Assembly: GCA_030616145.1 (NCBI GenBank)
Contig: JAUWXU010000023.1
Coordinates: 1 to 8,745 of the forward strand
Origin: Candidatus Omnitrophota bacterium
GTDB lineage: Bacteria; Omnitrophota; JAUWXU01
DNA length: 8,745 bases
Direction: 5' to 3'
Under the pieces are notes generated by a model. The model had not been told where the DNA came from and did no database searches. It saw only the letters and a list, made by a program, of their open reading frames with translations. The position numbers were made by a program, and so were the translations under genes. Within the stretch, counting starts at the first letter, position 1; each line of letters opens with the position of its first letter. Shown here in pieces: positions 1 to 5,557 of the stretch.

Positions 1-36
1 CCGCGCTTCTTCGTCAAACAATAACTGTTTTGCCAT
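1..36 (-). CDS. groEL: Chaperonin GroEL (60 kDa, Hsp60), N-terminal fragment
   Basis: Only the first 12 codons are in the window, reading MAKQLLFDEEAR, which is the typical start of bacterial GroEL (MAK-x-[LI]-x-F-x-EEAR). The gene runs leftward off the edge. GroEL forms the double-ring cytosolic chaperonin that folds proteins with GroES and ATP. Identity is supported independently by the CIRCE operator at 68-94 and by a strong ribosome site just before the ATG. GroES proteins begin quite differently (around a KIRPL.DRV motif), so this is groEL itself and no groES lies between the operator and this gene. It is downstream of coaX on the same strand, separated by 164 bp that contain its own promoter. 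I see no strong terminator between them, so some read-through from the uvrB-birA-coaX unit is possible. The identification is confident despite the short length because sequence and regulation agree. Confidence 0.9.
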   Translation of the reverse strand, partial: MAKQLLFDEEAR

Positions 37-40
37 TTCT

Positions 41-48
41 TCCTCCCC
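41..48 (-). promoter_or_regulatory. Strong Shine-Dalgarno site of groEL
   Basis: On the minus strand this reads GGGGAGGA, followed by AGAA and the groEL ATG. The GGAGG core is a near-complete match to the 16S 3' end at a short spacing. It fixes the groEL start at 36. Confidence 0.85.
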
Positions 49-67
49 TTTCCTTGTTTGTGGAGCA

Positions 68-94
68 TTAGCACTCTTTACCTGAAAGTGCTAA
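68..94 (-). promoter_or_regulatory. CIRCE operator (HrcA binding site)
   Basis: The plus strand shows TTAGCACTC at 68-76, a 9-nt spacer, and AAGTGCTAA at 86-94. The CIRCE consensus is TTAGCACTC-N9-GAGTGCTAA, so the left arm is exact and the right arm differs only at its innermost base. CIRCE is the binding site of the heat-shock repressor HrcA and controls groE and dnaK operons in many bacteria. Here it begins immediately downstream of the inferred -10 box, overlaps the expected transcription start, and lies 31 bp before the groEL ATG, which is the classic position for repression. Confidence 0.95.
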
Positions 95-121
95 AGTATA
101 TCATTGGACCAAAGAAATCAA
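95..121 (-). promoter_or_regulatory. Putative housekeeping-sigma promoter of groEL
   Basis: On the minus strand a TATACT -10 box lies at 95-100, directly next to CIRCE. A TTGATT at 116-121 is a possible -35, with a short 15-bp spacer. A better -35 match, TTGACC at 123-128, would need a 22-bp spacer. The -10 is convincing because it puts the start inside CIRCE, but the -35 is uncertain. Confidence 0.6.
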
Positions 122-127
122 GGGTCA

Positions 128-155
128 AATATAGCCAAAAATGAACAATATAGCC
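128..155. repeat. Direct repeat AATATAGCC x2 upstream of the groEL promoter
   Basis: AATATAGCC occurs at 128-136 and again at 147-155 on the plus strand, a 19-bp period, in AT-rich DNA just upstream of the groEL -35 region. The two copies could be tandem sites for a regulator, or chance in a low-complexity stretch. The rest of 156-200 is a pyrimidine-rich, AT-rich run in which I see no gene and no GC-rich terminator hairpin for the coaX transcript. Confidence 0.4.
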
Positions 156-200
156 TCTTTGCTCTTTTTTTCTTATCTATCCTCTTATTATCTTATATTA

Positions 201-953
201 TCACGACTCTTTATCCAGGAGATAATTCTGATAAATTAACCTTAGGCCCTGCAATGTAAGATCTAACCTGATTTTGTTTATATTTTTACAATAAGGTACG
301 ATATTCCTTGCCTGACCACCGGTAGCTATTACTCTAATATTACTACCATATTTCTTCTTTAAACGGCAGATTATGCCATCGCACAAGGCACTATATCCAT
401 AAATGATCCCGGAGGCCATACTCTGACTGGTTTCCTTTCCCACTAGCGAGTTGGGCCGGGACAGACTAATCCGGGGTAGCAAAGCGGCTCTTTCAGACAG
501 GGCATCCAGGGAGATCTTAACTCCAGGAGCTATAATACCTCCCAGATAGGCGCCCTTGCTCGATATAACATCAAATGTAATCGCAGTGCCAAAATCAACG
601 ATAATTAAAGGTCCTCCGTAGAATTCATAACCTACCAGAGCATTGACTAAACGGTCAGAACCAACCTGTCCGGGGTTATGGTATAAATTTAATATCTTAA
701 TGGTTATATCCTGTCCTACGACTAAGGGTCTTATTCCCAAATAATGAATTAATTTCTTTTTTAATTCGGTTAATGTCTTTGGCGCTACCGACGATATGAT
801 TATTGCTGATAGCCGGGCTGATTTTAATATGCCTTTTCTAAATAGATTAACCGAAATTTGACCGGACCTCATCCACCATTGTCTGATTAGTTTCTCTTTT
901 CTGAATAAACCGAATGTTATTGTGGTATTACCTATATCAATAGCTAATAGCAT
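201..953 (-). CDS. coaX: Type III pantothenate kinase CoaX
   Basis: CoaX phosphorylates pantothenate with ATP, the first step of coenzyme A synthesis. It is a cytosolic ASKHA-fold enzyme that needs a monovalent cation. Numbered from the chosen start, the family motifs are visible: the phosphate loop AIDIGNTT (res 4-11), GSDRL with the expected catalytic Asp (98-102, D100), IVDFGTA (118-124), the GGIIAPG segment (138-144), ATGG (210-213) and the C-terminal LTLQGL (232-237). Length is 250 aa, normal for the family. The frame opens further upstream, with ATGs at 977 and 992, the latter overlapping birA by 14 bp. I chose the ATG at 953 because almost all CoaX proteins begin MLLAIDIGNT and because AAGGGA lies 7 nt before it. 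The start at 977, one base after the birA stop, is the main alternative. It is the last gene of the uvrB-birA-coaX set. birA-coaX adjacency is common in bacteria. Confidence 0.93.
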   Translation of the reverse strand: MLLAIDIGNTTITFGLFRKEKLIRQWWMRSGQISVNLFRKGILKSARLSAIIISSVAPKTLTELKKKLIHYLGIRPLVVGQDITIKILNLYHNPGQVGSDRLVNALVGYEFYGGPLIIVDFGTAITFDVISSKGAYLGGIIAPGVKISLDALSERAALLPRISLSRPNSLVGKETSQSMASGIIYGYSALCDGIICRLKKKYGSNIRVIATGGQARNIVPYCKNINKIRLDLTLQGLRLIYQNYLLDKES

Positions 954-960
954 TCTTCTA

Positions 961-966
961 TCCCTT
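961..966 (-). promoter_or_regulatory. Ribosome binding site favouring the internal coaX start
   Basis: The minus strand reads AAGGGA, then 7 nt, then the ATG at 953. The two upstream ATGs (977 and 992) lack a comparable purine match at a normal distance, so this site argues for the shorter CoaX. Confidence 0.5.
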
Positions 967-978
967 GATTTTACCATT

Positions 979-1548
979 TCAGCTCGTCTCATTTTGTAAA
1001 GTTAGTGTTTTTTTGAATTGGTGATATTCTTTGTCTAATTCTTTCAATATTGTCTTGATCAGGCGTTGACGATTGATGCTTTTGCCTAACTCTATTTTTA
1101 AAGAAGTGGCTCCGTTGACAAGGCTTTTAATTTCGGTATTGACATTTATCCCTATGCCAACGACAACGAATTCTATCTGTTCGGACTTAGTGCTCATCTG
1201 GGTTAAAATTCCGCATATTTTCTTACGCTTCAGCATGAGGTCATTAGGCCATTTGAATTGCGGCTGAAGCCCGGTGGTTATATTTATAGCCCGGCCTACT
1301 GCAATGGCAATATGGCGGGTAATCCTGGAGACATCAGCAGGTAAAACCCGGGGCCTTAAGATAATCGAAAGCAATATCGACTTACCTCTCGGAGAAAGCC
1401 ACCTCTTGCCGGTGGTACCCATTCCCCGGGACTGATATTCGGCAATAAGTACTGTCCCTTCCGGTTTACCCTTTTGCGCCAAACGGCAGGCAAAAGCATT
1501 GGTAGAGGTTACGCTTTTATGATGATATATTTTCTTACCGATAATCAT
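979..1548 (-). CDS. birA: Biotin-[acetyl-CoA-carboxylase] ligase, catalytic core only, atypical ligand loop
   Basis: This is a biotin-protein ligase: it activates biotin with ATP to biotinyl-5'-AMP and attaches it to a lysine of biotin-dependent carboxylases. Visible family features are TSTN (res 14-17), AEYQ (36-39), the ligand loop aligned to QxxGRGRRGRxW (39-50), W-SP (50-53), KWPNDL (99-104), the KKICGIL segment carrying the expected catalytic lysine region (108-114) and VVVGIGINVN (128-137). At 189 aa it is very short. There is no N-terminal winged helix, so it should not be a biotin-operon repressor, and the C-terminal SH3-like domain of most ligases is missing. The ligand loop reads GMGTTG where E. 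coli has GRGRRG, losing three arginines. Its ATG overlaps the uvrB stop (ATGA), and coaX follows at once, so no frameshifted C-terminus is hidden. Family assignment is secure; substrate fidelity is open. Confidence 0.9.
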   Translation of the reverse strand: MIIGKKIYHHKSVTSTNAFACRLAQKGKPEGTVLIAEYQSRGMGTTGKRWLSPRGKSILLSIILRPRVLPADVSRITRHIAIAVGRAINITTGLQPQFKWPNDLMLKRKKICGILTQMSTKSEQIEFVVVGIGINVNTEIKSLVNGATSLKIELGKSINRQRLIKTILKELDKEYHQFKKTLTLQNETS

Positions 1549-3518
1549 TGTTCTATCTTCTGCTTTATCTCGGCGATCTCATCCCGAAATCCGGCTGCCT
1601 TTTCAAACTGCAGGTTTCTGGCTGCCAGTGACATCTGATGCTCCAAATCGGCAATCAAAGACCTTATTTCATATTCGAATTCGGTTTCTTTAACAACTGA
1701 TGTTATAAATTTTCTTGCTTCAACCTCTCTAACAATTTCTTCCCTGACTGCTTTCTTAATGCCTTTTGGTGTAATCTGGTGCCTCTGGTTATAATCAAGT
1801 TGAATCTTTCTCCTCCTCTTGGTTTCGGTCATTGCCCTTTTCATTGAACCGGTTACAGTATCGGCGTACATTATTACTCTGCCATTGATATTTCTGGCTG
1901 CCCGGCCGGCGGTCTGTATCAGAGAAACCTCACTTCTTAAAAAACCTTCTTTATCAGCGTCAAGGATAGCCACCAGAGAAACCTCGGGAAGATCCAGCCC
2001 TTCCCGCAATAAATTTATACCGACCAGGGCATCAAATTTACGCAATCTCAATTCTTTCAAAATCTTAACTCTATCAAGGGCCTTGACTTCTGAATGGAGA
2101 TATTTAACCCTGACATTCATATCCTGCAGATATCTGGCCAGATCCTCGGCCAATCGTTTAGTCAAAGTGGTTACCAACACTCTCTCTTTTTTTATAGCTC
2201 TGGTCTTAATTTCCTTAATCAAATCGTCTATCTGTCCCTCGGTAGGTCTAAGCACTATCTCCGGATCAATCAAGCCGGTAGGCCGGACGAGTTGTTCGAC
2301 TATCGGGTGGGTGGCGCTGGTAATTTCATATTTGGACGGCGTGGCTGAAACAAAAATAACCTGTTTTATCATCTGTTCAAATTCTCTAAAATTTAACGGT
2401 CGGTTATCCAAGGCGGAAGGAAGCCTGAATCCATGTTCAACCAAAGTTCTTTTCCTTGCCCTATCCCCTTCATACATTCCTCTAATTTGGGGAATGGTCT
2501 GATGGGATTCATCAATTATTGTCAAATAATCGTCTGGAAAATAATCAAGAAGGCAACAGGGTCTCGATCCCGGCCGGCGCCCGGAGAGATGACGTGAATA
2601 GTTTTCAATCCCATGACAATAACCAACCTCTTTTAACATCTCCATATCGTATCTTGTTCTCTGCTCAAGCCGCTGGCCCTCCAACAGCTTATTATTTTTT
2701 CGCAAATAAAAGAGTCGTTTTTCTAACTCTTGTTCTATCCCCCCTAGAGCCCGCTCTATCCGTTGAGTAGTAGTAACAAAATGTTTGGCCGGATAAATGG
2801 CTATTTTTTGTTCAGCCTTGAGAATCTTTCCGGTTAATGGATTAATCAGACTTATCTTTTCTATTTTATCTGCAAATAACTCTATGCGGTAGGCCTCTTC
2901 TTCGTAGGCCGGAAAGACCTCTATTGTATCTCCCCTTACTCTGAATCTGCCTCGCCTAAGCTCTAGGTCATTTCTCTCATATTGAATCTCTATCAGGCGC
3001 TTGAGTATTTCCTTGCGGGGTAGGTGCTGATTTTGTTCGATAAACAGCAACAATCCCTGATAATCCTCAGGAGAACCCAGGCCATATATACAGGAGACGC
3101 TGGCTACAATTATAACATCCTTCCTGGAAAGCAAAGCACTGGTGGCCTTTAATCTTAATCTGTCCAGGGAGTCATTGATTGAGGCGTCCTTTTCAATATA
3201 GGTATCAGTAACCGGGATATAGGCCTCTGGTTGATAGTAGTCGTAATAGCTGACAAAATAACCGACTGCATTGTTGGGAAAAAATTCCTTAAATTCGCTA
3301 TAGAGCTGGGCAGCAAGGGTCTTATTGTGAGAAATGACCAGGGTTGGCCGATTGGTATTTTTAATAACATTGGCCATTACAAAGGTCTTACCGCTGCCGG
3401 TAACCCCCAGAAGGACCTGGCGTTTTTTACCTTGAGTAATCCCCTTTGATAGAGAATGAATGGCCTTGGGCTGGTCGCCGCAGGGCCGATAATCGCTAAC
3501 CAGTTTAAACTTTGGCAT
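1545..3518 (-). CDS. uvrB: Excinuclease ABC subunit UvrB
   Basis: UvrB is the damage-verifying helicase-like subunit of nucleotide excision repair. UvrA loads it on DNA, and it then recruits UvrC for incision. The protein is 657 aa, the normal length. In order it shows Walker A GVTGSGKT (res 38-45), the damage-probing beta-hairpin start YYDYYQPEAYIP (91-102), the UvrA-interacting domain around 150-250, Walker B IIDESH (334-339), SAT (391-393), GINLLREGLDLPEVSL (500-515), motif VI QTAGRAARN (535-543) and a C-terminal UVR motif (about 616-654) that contacts UvrA/UvrC. All key residues are present and the gene looks intact. The start MPKFKLVSDY is typical. No Shine-Dalgarno sits at normal distance, and the strong promoter lies so close that the mRNA is probably leaderless. 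It is first in the uvrB-birA-coaX unit and divergent from the helicase. I found no classical LexA box, but palindromes overlap the promoter. Confidence 0.98.
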   Translation of the reverse strand: MPKFKLVSDYRPCGDQPKAIHSLSKGITQGKKRQVLLGVTGSGKTFVMANVIKNTNRPTLVISHNKTLAAQLYSEFKEFFPNNAVGYFVSYYDYYQPEAYIPVTDTYIEKDASINDSLDRLRLKATSALLSRKDVIIVASVSCIYGLGSPEDYQGLLLFIEQNQHLPRKEILKRLIEIQYERNDLELRRGRFRVRGDTIEVFPAYEEEAYRIELFADKIEKISLINPLTGKILKAEQKIAIYPAKHFVTTTQRIERALGGIEQELEKRLFYLRKNNKLLEGQRLEQRTRYDMEMLKEVGYCHGIENYSRHLSGRRPGSRPCCLLDYFPDDYLTIIDESHQTIPQIRGMYEGDRARKRTLVEHGFRLPSALDNRPLNFREFEQMIKQVIFVSATPSKYEITSATHPIVEQLVRPTGLIDPEIVLRPTEGQIDDLIKEIKTRAIKKERVLVTTLTKRLAEDLARYLQDMNVRVKYLHSEVKALDRVKILKELRLRKFDALVGINLLREGLDLPEVSLVAILDADKEGFLRSEVSLIQTAGRAARNINGRVIMYADTVTGSMKRAMTETKRRRKIQLDYNQRHQITPKGIKKAVREEIVREVEARKFITSVVKETEFEYEIRSLIADLEHQMSLAARNLQFEKAAGFRDEIAEIKQKIEQ

Positions 3519-3522
3519 ATGC

Positions 3523-3547
3523 TTGTTTATTATACTTCCTTAAACAA
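3523..3547. promoter_or_regulatory. Inverted repeat TTGTTTA-N11-TAAACAA over the uvrB -10, candidate operator
   Basis: Perfect 7-bp arms lie at 3523-3529 and 3541-3547 with an 11-bp spacer. The repeat spans the -10 box and the predicted start region of uvrB, where a repressor would block RNA polymerase. It matches neither the GAAC-N4-GTTC nor the CTGT-N8-ACAG LexA consensus, so the cognate protein is unknown and a functional role is inferred from position only. Confidence 0.45.
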
Positions 3548-3557
3548 AAATTGCCAA
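3529..3557 (-). promoter_or_regulatory. Sigma-70-type promoter of uvrB-birA-coaX
   Basis: On the minus strand TTGGCA (3552-3557) and a perfect TATAAT (3529-3534) are separated by exactly 17 bp. The expected start is near 3522-3523, which leaves only about 3-5 nt before the uvrB ATG at 3518. This agrees with the lack of a usable ribosome site: the only purine run, AAGGAAG, lies upstream of the -10 and would not be transcribed. Confidence 0.85.
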
Positions 3558-3562
3558 GTAAA

Positions 3563-3634
3563 AAAATGAGGGGTGTGCCAACAAAAGGATATGATAGTCT
3601 TCATAGATAGTGAACGGCCCCATTCCCTCATTTT
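3563..3634. repeat. 10-bp inverted repeat AAAATGAGGG / CCCTCATTTT between the divergent promoters
   Basis: AAAATGAGGG lies at 3563-3572 and its exact reverse complement at 3625-3634, with 52 bp between. Each arm ends 4-5 bp from a -35 box, so each promoter carries CCCTCATTTT at nearly the same upstream distance. The centre of the repeat coincides with the midpoint between the two -35 boxes. A regulator site or paired UP-like elements are plausible. A Rho-independent terminator is not, because transcription runs outward on both sides. A small TATGA/TCATA hairpin (3590-3605) sits in the middle. Confidence 0.6.
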
Positions 3635-3638
3635 GTTT

Positions 3639-3667
3639 TTGCAAAATATGCTGTTATAGTCTATAAT
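3639..3667 (+). promoter_or_regulatory. Sigma-70-type promoter of the Ski2-like helicase gene
   Basis: TTGCAA (3639-3644) and a perfect TATAAT (3662-3667) are separated by exactly 17 bp. The expected start is A3674, one base before the ATG at 3675, so the transcript is predicted to be leaderless. The -35 lies in the palindrome TTTTGCAAAA (3637-3646), and the -10 overlaps the 13-bp palindrome TTATAGTCTATAA (3654-3666). Confidence 0.85.
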
Positions 3668-3674
3668 ACGTGGA

Positions 3675-5546
3675 ATGATATATGACCCATTCCAACAAAA
3701 GGCAATTGATTATCTTGAAGACGGCTATTCGGTTATTGTCGCGGCACCGACCGGTGCTGGAAAGACTGTAATTGCTGAACATATAATCCGGGATTGTCTC
3801 GCCAAAGGCCAGGGCGTAATCTATACCGCACCGATAAAGGCCCTTTCCAATCAAAAATTCAGGGATTTTCAGAGGGAATATAAGGATGCTATCGGAATTC
3901 TGACCGGAGATGTCTCTATCAATGCTGAGGCACCAGTACTTATTATGACCACTGAAATATTTCGGAACAAGGTCCTTGAAAAAAGGGACGATATGAAACG
4001 GTATTCCTGGATAATCTTTGACGAAATTCATTATCTTGATGATTATCAGCGCGGCTCAGTCTGGGAAGAATCACTGATATTTCTCCCTGCGCATATGAAG
4101 ATGCTCGGGCTTTCAGCGACTATTCCCAACATCAAACAATTGAGAGACTGGATAGAACGTGTTCATAAAGTTCCAATAAACATAGTAAGGGAAGAAAAAC
4201 GGCCTGTACCTCTGCATTTCTTCTACCAATGCCGGGGAAAGATAGTTGAGGATATCGCTGAGATTAAAAAGGTGCCCCAACCCTTAAAAATAAACCGGCC
4301 GGAATCTCTGATCAAACATATCTGGAAAAATAACCGTTTGCCTTGCATCTATTTCGCCTTTGGGCGTCGCCGCTGCGAATATCTCGCTAGAGAAATGCGA
4401 AATTTTGACTTTCTGGGGCCCGATGAAAAATCCGAAATCAGAAAACATTTTAATAGCCTATGTGAAAAATTTAATCTCGCCGGCGAAAAAAGTGCTGAAA
4501 TCCTTCGTCCGCTGGTCGAAAGAGGCATTGCCTATCATCACGCCGGGATGCTCCCTACTTTAAAAGAAGTGGTAGAGCGCCTTTTTACCAGCCGGCTGAT
4601 AAAGGTTATATTCACGACAGAGACATTTGCCCTGGGAATAAATATGCCGGCCCGCACGGTTGCTTTTGACGAACTCAGAAAATTCTATGGCCGTTCCCAT
4701 AAAAATCTGAAGACCCGGGACTTTTACCAGATGGCCGGCAGGTCTGGCCGGCGGGGAATAGATAAAGAGGGATTTGTCTATAGCAGAATAAATCCCCGAT
4801 TCATTTCATTTGAGGAATTGAAAAGAATTGTCTATGGAGAACCGGAAAGGGTCTATAGCCAGTTCAATACCTCCTATGCAACAATACTTAATCTTTATCT
4901 GACCTACGGCGAGAAACTTTACGATATCTACCTTCTTTCTTTCCACTATTTTCAGCAAAAACCATTTATCCGGAAAAGGGCCCAGGATTTATTTAGGGCA
5001 AAAGTAAAAATTTTAAAGAAACTGGGTTATATCGGAGATGGGCTTAGCGAAAAAGGATTTTTTGCCAGCAAGATTTATGGTTATGAACTTTCTCTTGGCG
5101 AGCTCTATAAACAGGACATACTGGAACGCTTATCCGAAATTGAGTTAGGGATACTGTGCGCTGCCTTGGTATTTGAACCAAGGAAGGCGAGCAGAAAACC
5201 CCGCCTTTCACTGCATGTTAGAAAATTGAAACAAATAACCGACAGGGTTGTAAAAAAAATCCGTGGGATGGAAAACGGTTTTCAGATAAGACCGTTGAGC
5301 AAAGAATACTTTTTTCACCTGGCGCCGTGCATTGAGGCCTGGATGCGGAATGAGTCTTTTGATAAACTCTTTCGCTATAGCGACGCTGACGAAGGAGAAA
5401 TAATCCGCTATTTCAGAATGACTATCCAGATATTACGAGAAATTACGGAAACACCGGTGGCACAAAAGGTTAAAGAAAAGGCCAAAAACGCAATAAGGCT
5501 GATAAACCGGGATATAATAGATGCGGAAAAGCAGTTGCGGCTTTGA
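3675..5546 (+). CDS. Ski2/Mtr4/HelY-like DExH helicase with DSHCT domain, arch-less
   Basis: This is a superfamily 2 helicase of the Ski2-like group, probably ATP-dependent and acting on RNA by family analogy. Motifs in order are FQ at res 6-7, Walker A APTGAGKT (24-31), TAPIKALSNQKF (51-62), TGDVSIN (77-83), MTTEI (91-95), DEIHY (116-120), SAT (147-149), TTETFALGINMPARTV (314-329) and QMAGRSGRRG (352-361). After SQFNTSYATILNLY (395-408), the winged-helix and DSHCT region runs from about 430 to 590, with EAWMRNESF (554-562) and DEGEIIRYF (572-580). At 623 aa it is far shorter than HelY, Ski2 or Mtr4 (about 900-1,100 aa). Only some 20 residues replace the arch/KOW insertion. ATG 3675 is the only ATG after the in-frame TAG at 3657-3659, and there is no Shine-Dalgarno. 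It is divergent from uvrB and convergent with nadC. The exact role, in RNA turnover, ribosome assembly or repair, is unknown. Confidence 0.92.
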   Translation: MIYDPFQQKAIDYLEDGYSVIVAAPTGAGKTVIAEHIIRDCLAKGQGVIYTAPIKALSNQKFRDFQREYKDAIGILTGDVSINAEAPVLIMTTEIFRNKVLEKRDDMKRYSWIIFDEIHYLDDYQRGSVWEESLIFLPAHMKMLGLSATIPNIKQLRDWIERVHKVPINIVREEKRPVPLHFFYQCRGKIVEDIAEIKKVPQPLKINRPESLIKHIWKNNRLPCIYFAFGRRRCEYLAREMRNFDFLGPDEKSEIRKHFNSLCEKFNLAGEKSAEILRPLVERGIAYHHAGMLPTLKEVVERLFTSRLIKVIFTTETFALGINMPARTVAFDELRKFYGRSHKNLKTRDFYQMAGRSGRRGIDKEGFVYSRINPRFISFEELKRIVYGEPERVYSQFNTSYATILNLYLTYGEKLYDIYLLSFHYFQQKPFIRKRAQDLFRAKVKILKKLGYIGDGLSEKGFFASKIYGYELSLGELYKQDILERLSEIELGILCAALVFEPRKASRKPRLSLHVRKLKQITDRVVKKIRGMENGFQIRPLSKEYFFHLAPCIEAWMRNESFDKLFRYSDADEGEIIRYFRMTIQILREITETPVAQKVKEKAKNAIRLINRDIIDAEKQLRL

Positions 5547-5557
5547 ATCTATTTCAA
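5543..5557. repeat. Small palindrome across the helicase and nadC stop codons
   Basis: TTGAA (5543-5547) and TTCAA (5553-5557) pair across a 5-nt loop that includes parts of both stop codons. An adjacent AAAGC/GCTTT pair (5528-5544) overlaps it. Both are short and AT-rich, so they are at best a weak bidirectional structure and not a convincing terminator. Nothing better exists between these convergent genes. Confidence 0.25.

Noticed and set aside
979..1000. Frameshift explaining the missing C-terminal domain of BirA
   Set aside because: coaX coding begins within about 25 bp of the birA stop and is intact, leaving no room for a displaced ~50-residue domain.
1819..2502. Long plus-strand open frame (227 codons) opposite uvrB
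   Set aside because: It lies entirely antisense to a fully conserved uvrB, has no recognisable domain, and its composition follows from the uvrB codons.
3563..3640. Inverted repeat with flanking A and T runs read as a Rho-independent terminator
   Set aside because: The loop would be 52 nt and both flanking genes are transcribed away from it, so there is no incoming transcript to end.
3519..3674. Classical LexA box in the uvrB promoter
   Set aside because: I found neither GAAC-N4-GTTC nor CTGT-N8-ACAG. A CTGT at 3651-3654 has no partner at the required spacing.
3654..4031. Minus-strand open frame (125 codons) covering the helicase start and promoter
   Set aside because: It runs antisense through the Walker A, Ia and DEIH regions of the helicase and resembles no family.
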